Origin: Notolepis coatsorum | Taxonomy: Eukaryota > Chordata > Actinopteri > Aulopiformes > Paralepididae | Length of the DNA: 64,000 bases | Assembly (NCBI GenBank): GCA_963971535.1 | Contig: OZ020593.1 | Coordinates: forward strand, 37,059,384 to 37,123,383 | Direction: 5' to 3' | Shown: positions 33,101 through 43,463 of the stretch, piece after piece | How the letters are laid out: each line of letters begins with the position of its first letter | Numbering within the stretch: position 1 is the stretch's first letter | Position numbers and translations under genes: made by a program | The notes under the pieces: generated by a model | Told to the model about the DNA's origin: nothing | Seen by the model: the letters and a program-made list of their open reading frames with translations, nothing else | The model's database searches: none

Positions 33101-36100
33101 ATAAGATAGTTCCCCTTTAAGTGTGGTTACAAATCTCATTCTGCCAGTGGTTTCGGCAAATCTGATCATAACGCTATCTTCCTCCTCCCAAAATATAAAC
33201 AAAGTCTTAAATGCGCGCGAGAGGTGCAGAAATTGACTGTGGGATCAGAGGAAACGCTACAGGCTGCACTAGAATGTACAGACTGGGGTGTGTTCCGAGA
33301 TAACACAGATAACATTAATGACTACACGGAGACAGTGCTGGACTTTGTATGTACTTTGGTGGAAGAAACAATCCCCACTACCACAATTAGAGTTTACCCA
33401 AACCAAAAGCCCTGGGTAGACAAATCCGTCCGTGAGGCTCTGAAAGCGCGCACCTCATCCTACAATGCCGGGCTTGTGGCAGGCAACATGAATGACCACA
33501 AGGTGGCAACATGCAACATGAGAAGGGCAGTGAAAGAAGCAAAGAGGCGCTACAGGGATAAAATTTAACTCCAATATGAACAGGCTGACTCTAGAGCTAT
33601 GTTACAAAGACACCTCCCTCAAGCTGAACAGTGACATCTCCCTAGCAAATTATCTCAATACCTTCTATGCGAGGTTTGAGGCTGGGAATAACAGCACCAG
33701 CCTACAATCCACTGCAATGGAGGGGGGGGGGGACACTGCTGATGGAGACTCAGTGTTCAGGTTAACAGAACATGAGGTGAGGAGGACCTTCAAGAAAGTG
33801 AATATCAGGAAGGCAGCAGGACCGGACGGTATCCCCGGCCGTGTCCTAAAAGTCTGTGCCGACCAACTGGCCCCGGTATTCATTGACATATTTAACCTGT
33901 CCTTGGAACAGGCTGTCATCCCCACCTGTCTGAAGTAGTCCACTATTATCCCTGTACCCAAAAAATCCAAGCCTGCTTGCCTCAACGACTACCGCCCTGT
34001 AGCTCTCACCTCCATAGCCAAGTGCTTTGAGAAGCTAGTGAAGGGCTACATGTGCTCCTCCCTCCCCATCAACCTGGACCCCCTACAATTTGCATACTGC
34101 CCCAACAGGTCCATGGAGGACGCCCTAGCCCATGTGCTGCACACAGCAGGATCACACCTGGACAAGAGGCAGGGGAACTATGTGAGAATGCTGATCATCG
34201 ACTACAGCTCAGCATTCAATACCATAGTCCCCTCCAAACTCATAGCCAAGCTCAGGGACCTGGGCTTGAACTATGACCTCTGCCAGTGTGTCTTGGACTT
34301 CCTGACGGGCATACCCGAGGTGGTGAGAGCAGGCAACTGCACCTCCTCATCCATCACTCTCAACATAGGGGCCCCCGAGGGCTGTGTTATGAGTCCCCTC
34401 CTTTACTCCCTGTACACACATGATTGTGTGGCACAGAGGAACAACAACACAATCATCAAATTTGCTGACGACACAGTAGTGGTGGGCCTGATCTCTGCAA
34501 ACAACGAGAGGGTCTACCTGGAGGAGGTCAAGGTTCTAGCTGGATGGTGTCAAGAGAACAGCCTCTCCCTGAACGTCAGCAAAACAAGGGAGATGATTGT
34601 GGACTTTAGGAGGTCGGGGGTCAGGGACTACAGCCCCCTCAGCATCGACGGGGCACCGGTTGAGAGAGTGAACAGTTTTAAGTACCTCGGAGTCCACATA
34701 TCCGAGGACTTGACATGGACCTCACACATTGACAGTGTTGTGAAGAAGGCGCGGCAACACCTCTACTTCCTCAGACGCCTAAGGAAGTTCCAAGTCAGTC
34801 AGAAGATCCTTAATAACTTCTACTCATGCACAATAGAGAGCATACTGACTGGCAATATCACCTCCTAGTTTGGGAATAGCACCGCACAAGACCGTAGCAG
34901 ACTACAGAGAGTGGCCCGCTTAGCCGAACGCACAATTAGAGGGGGGTTTCCCACTCTCCAGGGCATTTACAACAAGCGGTGCATGGGCAAGGCTAAGAGA
35001 ATTATCAAAGACTCGAGCCACCCAAACAACTGCCTCTTTGAACTGCTGCGGTCAGGCAAGCGATACAGGAGTCTCATGGCAAGCACAGAAAGACTCAGAA
35101 GAAGCTTCTATCCCCAGGCCATCAGGATGCTCAACGAACAATAACACTATGTAACAACCATCAAATACACTCACAGCACACACATCCACACGCACACACT
35201 CACTTTAAACATACAACTCACTGCAGCACCCACTTTAACCACTTTAGTACACCTAAGCACACTTTATATTTGTCGGTAAAGAATTTGCACTACAACCCAT
35301 ACCTCATTACACCTTACTGTAAATTATATTGTACCTAAATTGTACCTCATCCCACTTCTGCTTTGCACTGTATAGTATATTGTATGGTAACTCAGTTACT
35401 TCTACTCTACATAGAGCATTGTATATATGTATATACTGAACATTTTTGTCTACGTACTTTACTTCTATTTTATACTTGCTATACTTACTTTATTATCTAT
35501 TTTTGCCTAGCACTGTCTCTGGAGCTAAACAGAAAGAAGCATTTTGTATAAAAGTATTCTGTACTTCTGTATGACAACTAATAAAGAAACTTGAACTTGA
35601 ACTTGAACTACGACCGCTGTCTAAGTTGTACCCGCTGTCTGCTTGTCTCTTCCCAGGTTCGCATGGGCTTGATGAGGCGTGACTACGTCCTGAACAACGT
35701 CCAGAACAACCCTGTGGTGACGGACAGCCACGACTGCAGGCCCCTCATCCTCAGCGTCCTGAACCCCCCTGGCTCTGACAGGTTTCCAAACCCCCTGACC
35801 TGCCCACGCCTGCCCCACGAGGTCCTATTGGCCATCGGAGGCTGCAGTCCTCTGAGGCTTACAATAATGGAGCCTGGCATGGAGGCTTACGATATCAGAG
35901 CCGGTGAATGGATGGATGTGAGTGTTGAGCTGGAGACCCCCCGGGCCGCCCACGGCAGCGCTTTTCTCCACGGTCTGGTCTACTGCGTCGGCGGCCGGGA
36001 CGGCCTAGAGCGTCTTAGCAGTGTGAGCAGGTTCGACCCCGTCACTCGCAGCTGGCTGCAGGCGGCTCCCATGCACTCACGCCGCAGTCACCTCAGCGTG

Positions 36101-37103
36101 GTCGTGTTGGATGGCTGTATCTACGTCATGGGAGGGTTCGACGGAGACGTGCATCTGAACACCGCCGAGCGCTACAAGCCTGAAACCAACCAGTGGACAC
36201 TGATCTCACCCATGCTGAAGCACAGGAGCGGCGCAGGGGCAGCAGCCCTCCAGGGCAAGGTGGGTGGAACTGAGGGACACAGGGTGGTAGATGAACACAA
36301 GGAACGTTAGATCAGAAATCATAAATGTCTTTATTGCCAAGTAAGCTTGCACATACAAAACATTTGTCTGGGTCCTTTGGTGCATCAACATTAACAGACA
36401 ATAAAAGTAGAATGAAATAAATTGGAATATAAACTAAATTAGAATATTCTTTCTTATTACAGGTTTACAACTGTGGTGGCTTCAACGGGGTGGAGCGTCT
36501 GCTCACAGCTGAGTGCTACAGCCCAGACACCGACCAGTGGACTCTGATCGCCCCCATGAGCAGCAGGCGTAGCGGAGTGGGAGTCGCTGCGTACGGAGGA
36601 CAAGTCTATGTGGTAGGTGCACACAGAGACAAATGCTTTATACTCGATATTTTTATAGATATGTATCATTTGACTTGCAATGCTGCTGTGATGCTGTCAT
36701 TTCCCTAAGTGGATTAATACAGTGTCTGCCTGCCTGCCTTAACCACATACTAAAACATTCCTCTCATGTGTCCTGTCCTCAGGTGGGAGGGTGTGACCGT
36801 GATAACTACCTGCGTAGCGCGGAGGCCTACAGCCCCTTGACTGACTCCTGGCGCGCCCTGCCCAACATGCTCACGACCCGCAGCCACTTTGGCATCGGGG
36901 TGTTGGACGACCTGCTCTTCGTGGTCGGAGGCTACAATCGCTTCTTCAGCACCATCTCCAACGTGGAGCGCTATGACCAGAGCAGCGACAGGTGGACTGT
37001 AGTCGAGGACATGAAGATCCAGCGCAGAGGCCTAAGCTGCTGCATAATGCATGGCCTGCCTAACATGAGCCAGTATGCCGCTCCCCGTGGCGCCCTGCAG
37101 TGA
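29956..37103 (+). CDS. klhl10: Kelch-like protein, closest to KLHL10 (five coding exons)
   Basis: Coding exons 29956-30107, 31199-31685, 35657-36259, 36463-36612 and 36783-37103 join in frame with GT-AG introns and give 570 residues, against about 608 in human KLHL10. Order: BTB (about 12-110, with [26 protein letters not shown] and IIEYAYTR), BACK (about 120-220), then six kelch repeats (for example [20 protein letters not shown] and [10 protein letters not shown]). KLHL10 is a substrate adaptor for a CUL3 ubiquitin ligase needed in spermatid maturation. The conserved segments [20 protein letters not shown] and [17 protein letters not shown] are close to KLHL10, but divergence is substantial, so a teleost paralogue is likely. 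No stop or frameshift was found. Upstream non-coding exons are unknown. Introns 1 and 2 carry transposons. Confidence 0.82.
30427..30598. repeat. AT-rich direct repeat, copy 2 (intron 1)
   Basis: Second copy of the repeat at 28870-29042, same orientation, about 1.56 kb apart. Irregular repeats of CTATACTTCTACTGTGAAAA follow to 30744. Confidence 0.85.
30748..31099. mobile_element. Harbinger-like MITE in intron 1
   Basis: Ends: GGGCCCGTGTCGACCGGGGA on the left, and GGCTTTGTGTCCACCGGGGA when read inward from the right. TAA flanks both sides (30745-30747 and 31100-31102). A 3-bp TAA duplication and GG... ends fit PIF/Harbinger. It is 352 bases long, GC-rich and non-coding. It ends 99 bases before exon 2. 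Confidence 0.65.
31199..31685 (+). CDS. klhl10: klhl10-like exon 2 (BTB end and BACK)
   Basis: The acceptor TCCCACAG precedes the exon and the donor is AAG|GTAACT. It encodes the C-terminal half of BTB ([20 protein letters not shown]) and the BACK domain with [10 protein letters not shown] and [11 protein letters not shown], the part that helps CUL3 binding and positions the substrate domain. Confidence 0.88.
31766..35612 (+). mobile_element. Nearly full-length L2/Rex1-type LINE in intron 2
   Basis: It begins near TTCCCTAGCAACAGAATTCC with AAGATGGCG in a 5' leader. An endonuclease region follows ([37 protein letters not shown]), then VGYK/FGKSDH-like sequence after a MITE insertion. The RT spans 33770-35140 with [54 protein letters not shown] and [11 protein letters not shown] (34458-34490). 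A stop occurs at 33936 and another near 34866. The 3' end has AATAAAG and a (CTTGAA)n tail at 35588-35612, only 44 bases before exon 3. Its 3' tail is found elsewhere in the window (21630, 48565). Confidence 0.85.
32687..33115. mobile_element. 429-bp MITE inside the LINE, TTTAA duplication
   Basis: TTTAA flanks both sides (32682-32686 and 33116-33120). The ends are ATGGGAACTATTTTACT and, from the right, AGGGGAACTATCTTAT. Removing the element restores the LINE reading CAATTTAAGTGTGGTTAC, which continues into [16 protein letters not shown]. Non-coding. The TTAA-containing duplication could mean piggyBac-type or another superfamily. Confidence 0.75.
35657..36259 (+). CDS. klhl10: klhl10-like exon 3 (linker and kelch 1-3)
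   Basis: The acceptor CTCTTCCCAG and donor CAAG|GTGGGT keep phase 0 at both ends. It encodes [15 protein letters not shown] (end of BACK/linker) and three kelch repeats including [19 protein letters not shown]. The LINE in intron 2 ends 44 bases upstream, leaving the pyrimidine-rich tract but little room for a native branch point. Confidence 0.88.
36325..36425 (-). repeat. LINE 3' tail relic in intron 3
   Basis: ATGTCTTTATTGCCAAGTAA and TTGCACATACAAAACATTTG are, on the minus strand, the tail of a widespread teleost LINE. Only about 100 bases remain. Confidence 0.5.
36463..36612 (+). CDS. klhl10: klhl10-like exon 4 (kelch 4)
   Basis: 150 bases, phase 0 at both ends, with acceptor TTATTACAG and donor GTG|GTAGGT. 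It encodes one kelch unit ([36 protein letters not shown]). Confidence 0.88.
36783..37103 (+). CDS. klhl10: klhl10-like exon 5 (kelch 5-6, stop)
   Basis: The acceptor is TGTCCTCAG. It encodes [19 protein letters not shown] and the last blade with [12 protein letters not shown], ending PRGALQ and TGA at 37101-37103. The C-terminal extension present in mammalian KLHL10 is shorter here. Confidence 0.87.
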   Translation: MGGCDRDNYLRSAEAYSPLTDSWRALPNMLTTRSHFGIGVLDDLLFVVGGYNRFFSTISNVERYDQSSDRWTVVEDMKIQRRGLSCCIMHGLPNMSQYAAPRGALQ

Positions 37104-37185
37104 CCCCTGGAGGAGGAGGGGGAGGAGGAGGAGGAGGAGGCAGTGGGGGGATCCATCTAAGAACCTTAAACATTTATTAGACCAA

Positions 37186-37191
37186 AATAAA
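37186..37191 (+). promoter_or_regulatory. Polyadenylation signal AATAAA
   Basis: AATAAA lies 83 bases after the klhl10-like stop codon, and a second, GAATAAAT, lies at about 37203. Position fits a short 3' untranslated region. Confidence 0.6.
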
Positions 37192-38160
37192 TCCTAAGAA
37201 ATGAATAAATTACTATCAGCCAAAGGTTGTGCATTTCTTTCTTCTAGTAATTAAGACAATATCTGTTTTTAGTTTGTGTAATGTAATGTAATATCTGTTT
37301 TTAGTTTGTGTAATGCACATAATATGGGAACTTTTATCCATATGGTTGAGCCTGTTAGGAATTGCACCCCAACCCAAGCAGATTGCAGATCACTCTCTCT
37401 ATATGGAGGTAAAATAGAAAATATGGTAAAAATAATTGGCAAGGTCTATAGTGAGAGGGCTATAGTGAGGAGTCTATAGTGAGGGGTCTATAGTGAGAGG
37501 TCTATAGTGAGGGGTATATAGCAGCACAAATATATTATATTTTTAAAACATCCCCCAATGTGTGTGTCAGTAGTGGCTGGTGAGTTAAAAAATTGGGGAG
37601 GACGGGAGAGATAAAAAAAATTTAATAAAGAAGTACAGACACAGTGTGGTTATGAAGACGGCAGACAGACACTACAGTTAAAGACAACAGGCACTAGTAG
37701 TAAATACCTTGGAGTAACTCTTGACACACAACTCACTTGCTTGATTTAACCCTTTGATGCATACAGTCAAGCCAATATGGTGATTATAATAGTCCCTGCA
37801 ACATATGTTTGCATTAAACCATGAAGATGCTTTAAAAAATGATTCAATGAAAAGTTTCAAAAAATTTACTAAGAGTAGTTACTGACACTAATCATTTTTA
37901 TTTTTATTAAAAATAAAATAATCTACTGTAAGACAATTTATATAAAAACTCTTGGGTGCCTAAGACTTTTGCATAGTACTGTGTTTTCTATCCACTTTAG
38001 CCAAACACACACATATATACACACTACTGTGATACAAAAATAATCACACACAAAGGGATAATGGCTTATAGCAGACTTTATAATATTTCAGATAATGAAA
38101 TTTTATGTTTATCATCAACTATCCAGTTAGTATTTATATTGTAATGTTTGGCCACTTTAA
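37192..38160. other. Intergenic, one short tandem repeat
   Basis: At 37440-37525 there are about five copies of a 16-base GGTCTATAGTGAG-type unit. The rest is AT-rich with no recognised gene or element end. Confidence 0.55.
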
Positions 38161-38164
38161 ATCA

Positions 38165-38479
38165 TTGAACGTTCAAGGGTACTACGACTATGCTTGCACC
38201 TCATGGTACCAAAGCACCTCAAAGTAGCTAAAAACAAAATTACAAACATCTCAAAACAAACTGGTCAGACTACTGCTTGACCTTACTCCTAGAACCCACC
38301 TCCCCCTGCCCACTTTGACAACCTAGGATGGCTTAAAGTAGATGACAGAGTACAGCAACTTGCAATGGGCCTGGTCTACAAGATACACTACACGACTAAG
38401 GTACCCATGTACATGTCAAAATACTTCCCAAAGGTCAGTGAATACCACGATCACAACCAGAGGGAGCTCTACAAATCAT
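38165..38479 (+). pseudogene. LINE RT 3' fragment, same family as 3750-5830
   Basis: The nucleotide sequence is the plus-strand counterpart of the minus-strand LINE at 4268-3950 (for example AACTGGTCAGACTACTGCTT; ACTTGCAATGGGCCTGGTCT). Several stops break the frame. It is cut at 38479 by the T-rich tail of the next LINE. Confidence 0.75.
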
Positions 38480-40250
38480 GTTTTTTTTATTAGTCATCAA
38501 AGGTACAGTTGAATACAGTACACATTGAATGGCACATTTTATATTTTCAGGGTTCCCACAGACATTGCAAAATTAAATTCAAGGACTTTCTCAAAAAATT
38601 AAATAAAAAAATAAAAGGATACAGTTCACTTTTAAGTGCTGTTTTCTATAGCAACAATTTATTATAATAATTAATAAAGAGAAAAAATACACATTTAATC
38701 GGATCCAATATTTATGGCTCAAAGCCAATCTCAGACAATTAATAATACCTTGTGTCAAAAACAAGCACTAAGCATTTCAAGGACCTTGTACGAACCCTCC
38801 CCCCTCCCTCCCATTTTCCCTCCCCTGTCCTGCCCAATCCTACAAATACACAACAGAGAACATAGAACATACAAACACATATCTCTCTCACTCATCCTTC
38901 CTTCTCATTGTCCTAGTGTCTTTAGCGTGGCTATGTAACCAATAAAAGGGCCCCATACTATTTAGAACTTTTCACTAGACCCCCTTAGGTTGTATTTAAT
39001 TTTCTCCAGATTTAAAAAGAACATGAGATCTTTGAGCCATAGGGATGCTTTGGGGGCTGCTGGTGATTTCCACTCTAGCAAGATCCTTCTGCGTGCTAGT
39101 AGGGATGCAAAGGCAATTCTATCTATTGTTCTTCTCCTAACCCTTTGGTGATCCGGTCTTGGTAAGACTCCAAAGATGGCTATTTCTGCACTGGGAGTTA
39201 GCTCCATGTCGAAGGCCTCGGCGAGGTGTTTGAAAATAGCTGTCCAGAAGCTGTGTAGGCGGGGACAACACCAAAACATGTGCGTCATATTTGCTGGGGA
39301 CATGTGACATCTATTACAAGAGTCTGTAATATTGGGATATATTTTGGCGAGTTTAGAGTTTGTGAAGTAGATGCGATGGACCACCTTAAATTGCATCAGA
39401 TTGAGCCTGGAAGAGGATGTACTATCATTTACTCTGGCCAATACTCCATTCCAAATATTCTCATCTATAGCATCGCCCCATTCCTTTTCCCAGTCCTCTT
39501 TGATTTGATCAAGAAATGTTTCTGTGTTACGGGAGATCAGTGTGTAAATCCTTGATATAAGACCTTTTTGATTTGTGGGGATGTCCAGAATTGTGTCAAT
39601 TACTGAGTTGGAGATATTAGGGAAGGAGGTATTATGTTGTTTAACCCAGTTTCAAACTTGAAAGTATCGGAATAAATGAGATCTCGGGAGGCCAAATTTT
39701 TCACACAGATCGCTAAAACGATAGAAAACCTTATTGGTGTATAGGTCCCTCACTCTAACTAGGCCTGACCTTTGCCAGGTCAAAAAGGCTGCATCAGTGT
39801 GGGGAGGGATAAAGAGGTGGTTGTTGCAAATGGGGCTGTGGTTGGAGAACCCAAGGAGTCCAGACGCACGCCTGAATTGAAGCCATATTTTCAAAGTCGA
39901 TACAACAATTGGGTTTCTTGAAAATTTGGTCTGCCGGATTGGCAATTCAGATGAGAGCAGAGCCAATAGTGAGGTAGACTGACAGGATCCTGCTTCAGAT
40001 TCACACCAACTCAATATCTTAAAGAGGAATTGCTTTTCAGGGATCTGTAAGGCTAGATTATTCACTGGGAAGCATTCACTCTTTGAAAAGTTAAGTTTGT
40101 AACCTGAAAAGGTTCCAAATCTATTCAGGAGTCCGATAGTCTGGGGGATGGTAGACAGTGGATCAGAAATTAATAATAATAAGTCATCTGCATACAAGGA
40201 GAGTATAATTTGATATGTTGTGTATGTCATAAATGTCACTATGAATTGAA
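38480..40250 (-). mobile_element. L1-type LINE, 5'-truncated
   Basis: On the minus strand the RT end begins with LSLYADDLLLLISDPLSTIP (about 40200), followed by FGTFSGYKLNFSKSECFPV and, after small frame changes, the L1 C-terminal segment CNRCHMSPANMTHMFWCCPRL (about 39330-39250) with IAFASLLARRRILLEWK. The poly-A tail is seen as T8 at 38480-38487. Most of ORF2 and all of ORF1 are missing. Confidence 0.75.
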
Positions 40251-40379
40251 AATGGGTGACCCTGATGTAAACAAGACAAACGTATTTCTCTGGTCTGCAT
40301 CCCCTTAACAATTGTGTGTATTGAGCCGTACTGTATTGTACCCATGCTGCAATCTGTTAAATAAATTTTTCATTCATTC

Positions 40380-40388
<9 letters not shown>

Positions 40389-40436
<48 letters not shown>
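40389..40436. repeat. (GA)24 array
   Basis: Pure GA repeat following a CATT-rich segment. Confidence 0.95.
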
Positions 40437-40439
<3 letters not shown>

Positions 40440-40639
40440 TAGTGCCGTAGCCCATAGTTGACCACACCAGGATTTTGTCAACACAGTTGGAACCTGGAAG
40501 CAATATAAAGAAACAAATTGCCAGTAAATGTGAAGTTATCAACCTCTGCTGTCAAGCCTCATCAATATACCCCCCCCCCCCCTTTCCTCACTAATGGAAC
40601 TGGTATCGCGGAATCACATTAGTTAGTTAGATAGTTTAG

Positions 40640-40735
40640 CGCTAGCTGAGTGGCTAACAGCGGCTAACGTTAGCTGAGTGGCTAACAGCAGCTAACGTTA
40701 GCTGAGTGGCTAACAGCGGCTAACGTTAGCCAGTT
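40640..40735. repeat. 28-bp tandem repeat
   Basis: Three copies of a unit with GCTGAGTGGCTAACAGC and GGCTAACGTTA. Confidence 0.85.
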
Positions 40736-40786
40736 GGTAAATTCAATTCGATTGCATGTCATTGAAGGTCCGCACTAGTCTGTGTC

Positions 40787-42294
40787 TAGGGTGACCAGAC
40801 ATCACGCATTGCGCGTGATTGCACAGCATTTCTGTCACTTTTCACGCGTCATGCAAATTGAGACCATGTCCCGCATGATTCGTTGTCATCCGCGCTAACG
40901 CCCCCCCCCCCCCCCAGCCAATGTGAAGAACCTCTATGCGTCGCGGTAACGTTACTAGTATCTGACCGCGAGTGACACCGCATCCTGGACATCCAGGCGA
41001 CATGACAACTTCGCTGTTGCGCGCGGAGGATCCGTTCGAGCCTGGCGCAAGGAACCCAGGCAAGGGATACACGCGCGCTACGGATCAGATCAGTTACACA
41101 CGCTGCTGTTACAGTATCTCCGCTGCTCAGCACGAGAGAATAGCGCTTGGTCCAAGTTTGAAAAGGGGAAAGCAATCCCAAAGGGTTTAGATTGAAAACT
41201 AATGATATCAATAAATAAGATGCGAGTAGCCGTTCATGTAACCGGTAACCCCCCCCCCGCACAAATCAGTGCAGGTGGAAGATAATTGTATTCTGTACTT
41301 TATTATTGTGCCATTACTGTTCCTGCTCTCATCACTGCAGTGCCAGTGTGAATCCCTGGACGTGTGAGTTGTTTTGGTGAGTTACTTTTGTTAGTCAAAA
41401 GTTAAAGTCAGCTTTATTGTCACCTCTCGTAATGTGCAAGACATACAGATAAATTAAATTGCATTTCCCCCTTCCCACGGTGTATATAAAGAACAAGATC
41501 TAATATAAACATAACGTAACATATAGTACACTATAAACATAAAGTAACATAGTACACTATAAAGTAACATATGGACAGTATACAGGACTATATACAATGT
41601 AGACAGTAGCTAAAAAAAAGTGAATGTATGAGTGAATGTAAATAGAGGTAAACGAGAACTTAGTGCAACACTTTTAGCAGCAGTAGTACATAGTAAGTAT
41701 GAATAATAAATAATGGCAGTAAAATACAATAATACAATAATGGCAGTAAAGTGGCAGTGAGATGATGGATATGGCAGTAAACTAATACGATGTACACTAA
41801 ATAAATAAACGAATTAATGGCAGTAAAGTAAAGTGGCAGTGTGTGTCTGTGTGTGTGACACACACACAGACACTTTACTTTGTGTGTCAGAGGGGGTTAG
41901 TCCAGAATCTGTGGGGGGCAGAGTAAGAGAGAGGGGGGAGAGCTGTGTGTGTGTGTGTGTGTGCGCGCGCGCGTGCGTGTGTGATAAGACTGCGGGTCCA
42001 GACCTATAATCATAAGTGATAGTAAGTCTATAGTGGTAATTTTATTTATTTTGAGTACTTAACACCCATTAGAGACAAAAGGGGAAAAAAAGAAAATATG
42101 AATAAGGGCAAAACATATTAGGCTTGTGGTCATTTTAATGAGGACAGTGGTGGATGAGCCTTGAAGGAGGCGACAGGGACAGTCCACCAAAAAAAGGGGA
42201 GGGGGCTGCACTGGGGGGGGGGGGGGGTCCCACATTGTCCCTCACAAACATACCATTTGTCCCACATTTGGTTTATTGGGATCTGGTCACCCTA
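40787..42294. mobile_element. hAT-like non-autonomous element with 8-bp TSD
   Basis: Ends TAGGGTGACCAGA on the left and TCTGGTCACCCTA on the right form a terminal inverted repeat. TCTGTGTC flanks both sides (40779-40786 and 42295-42302). An 8-bp duplication is the hAT signature. The 1508-bp interior has no transposase. It contains C and G homopolymers and the 3' end of a LINE (41398-41985). Confidence 0.8.
41398..41985 (-). mobile_element. LINE 3' untranslated end inside the hAT-like element
   Basis: GTTAAAGTCAGCTTTATTGTCACC on the minus strand is an AATAAA-bearing LINE tail ending in a short repeat. The rest of the segment is AT-rich 3' untranslated-like sequence. No coding part remains, and the right limit is approximate. 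Confidence 0.5.
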
Positions 42295-42677
42295 TCTGTG
42301 TCTAAGGAAATGAGAGGAAAGTGCTGCACTATAGCAAGTCAGTCCGTGTTGATAGTTTATTTTTAGCCTAGCCGCGGTGGCTAACTGACGTTACAACATA
42401 TATACTCGATGTTCACAATATAGTAATTTACTACATCTCATGTAGAACAAGCCACGATACATCGAGTATACTCAATATATCACCCAGCCCTAAATACAAT
42501 ACACAAATATACAAAATAATGCTCAAAATACGCACACTTCCTACCTTATTTGTACATGAAGTCCATCCTCCGATCATTCTTTGTGAATTCTGCGATGACT
42601 TTGTCAGATGTCTTCATTCTAATCTGTGCCAGTCAAACGCGGCTGTCAGACAACAAGTTTGGGAGTTGGACGTTCGC

Positions 42678-43105
42678 TTGCAATAATAATCCTTTTCTCT
42701 TCAAAAGTCATAATTGCATGCTTGAGCAGCGCTGTCCACTTTGTTGATCTGTTGGAGTCTGGTCTCCTCCGTAAACTGGATGCTTGCAGAGGGGAATCCC
42801 TGCGTCACGGCACTCGCATAATGCCCATATATGGATCTTCTCTTGACTTGATTGGTGTAAAAGCTGTCAATCAAAACGAAGCCGGGCCTCCCGGGTGTGC
42901 AATTAGAATAGCCTCTAATCCAATCAAAATAGCTATTTGGCGCGAATTCACTATCACTTACGTCGGATAGTGAAGCCGGGCCACAATGCCGGCCTCACTA
43001 TATTGAATGAGCTCTCTGCCACTTGGGAAACAAATTTAAGGGATCAGAATAACCGATATGTGAAGAAAAAAATTCACAGAGAACAATATAGATTTCCAAT
43101 GAAAA
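42678..43105. repeat. Anonymous dispersed repeat, copy 2
   Basis: Second copy of the repeat at 25745-26172, in the same orientation. A few substitutions and a 6-base difference near 42950 separate them. It ends about 50 bases before the BEL/Pao LTR at 43157. Confidence 0.7.
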
Positions 43106-43156
43106 TAAATATAAAAAAAAAATGTTGTACTATGTGTATTATGTGTATTATGTGTC

Positions 43157-43463
43157 GACTGTCCAAACAAACTGTAGTCACTGAGAGACTAAATCAGGGA
43201 AATAATGATACCTGCCAGATGCGCCGCTTGTCATAAAATCACTGCTCCAGGATACTGCTTTTGGTTAGTTTATTAAAGTTAAATCAGTTCATATACTACA
43301 AAACTAAAGTGAATCACAGCTTGGTTTATCATAGTGTAGCGTGCGGTCAGCAAAGTGTCACTTCCCCGTTCACCCCCTCATCATTACCATACCGGCCCCT
43401 AATTATTACATAATCTCATTTCACAGTAATAATTACCAACACTTCAATTAATATAAAACACCA
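43157..43463 (-). repeat. BEL/Pao 3' LTR (main part)
   Basis: 43157-43405 matches 54207-54442, for example CACTGAGAGACTAAATC and CATAAAATCACTGCTCCAGG. The sense 5' end of this LTR (TGTGGTGTTTTATATTAATT) lies on the far side of the L1 at 49938-49914. The duplicated 23 bases at 43441-43463 mark the L1 insertion point. Confidence 0.8.
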
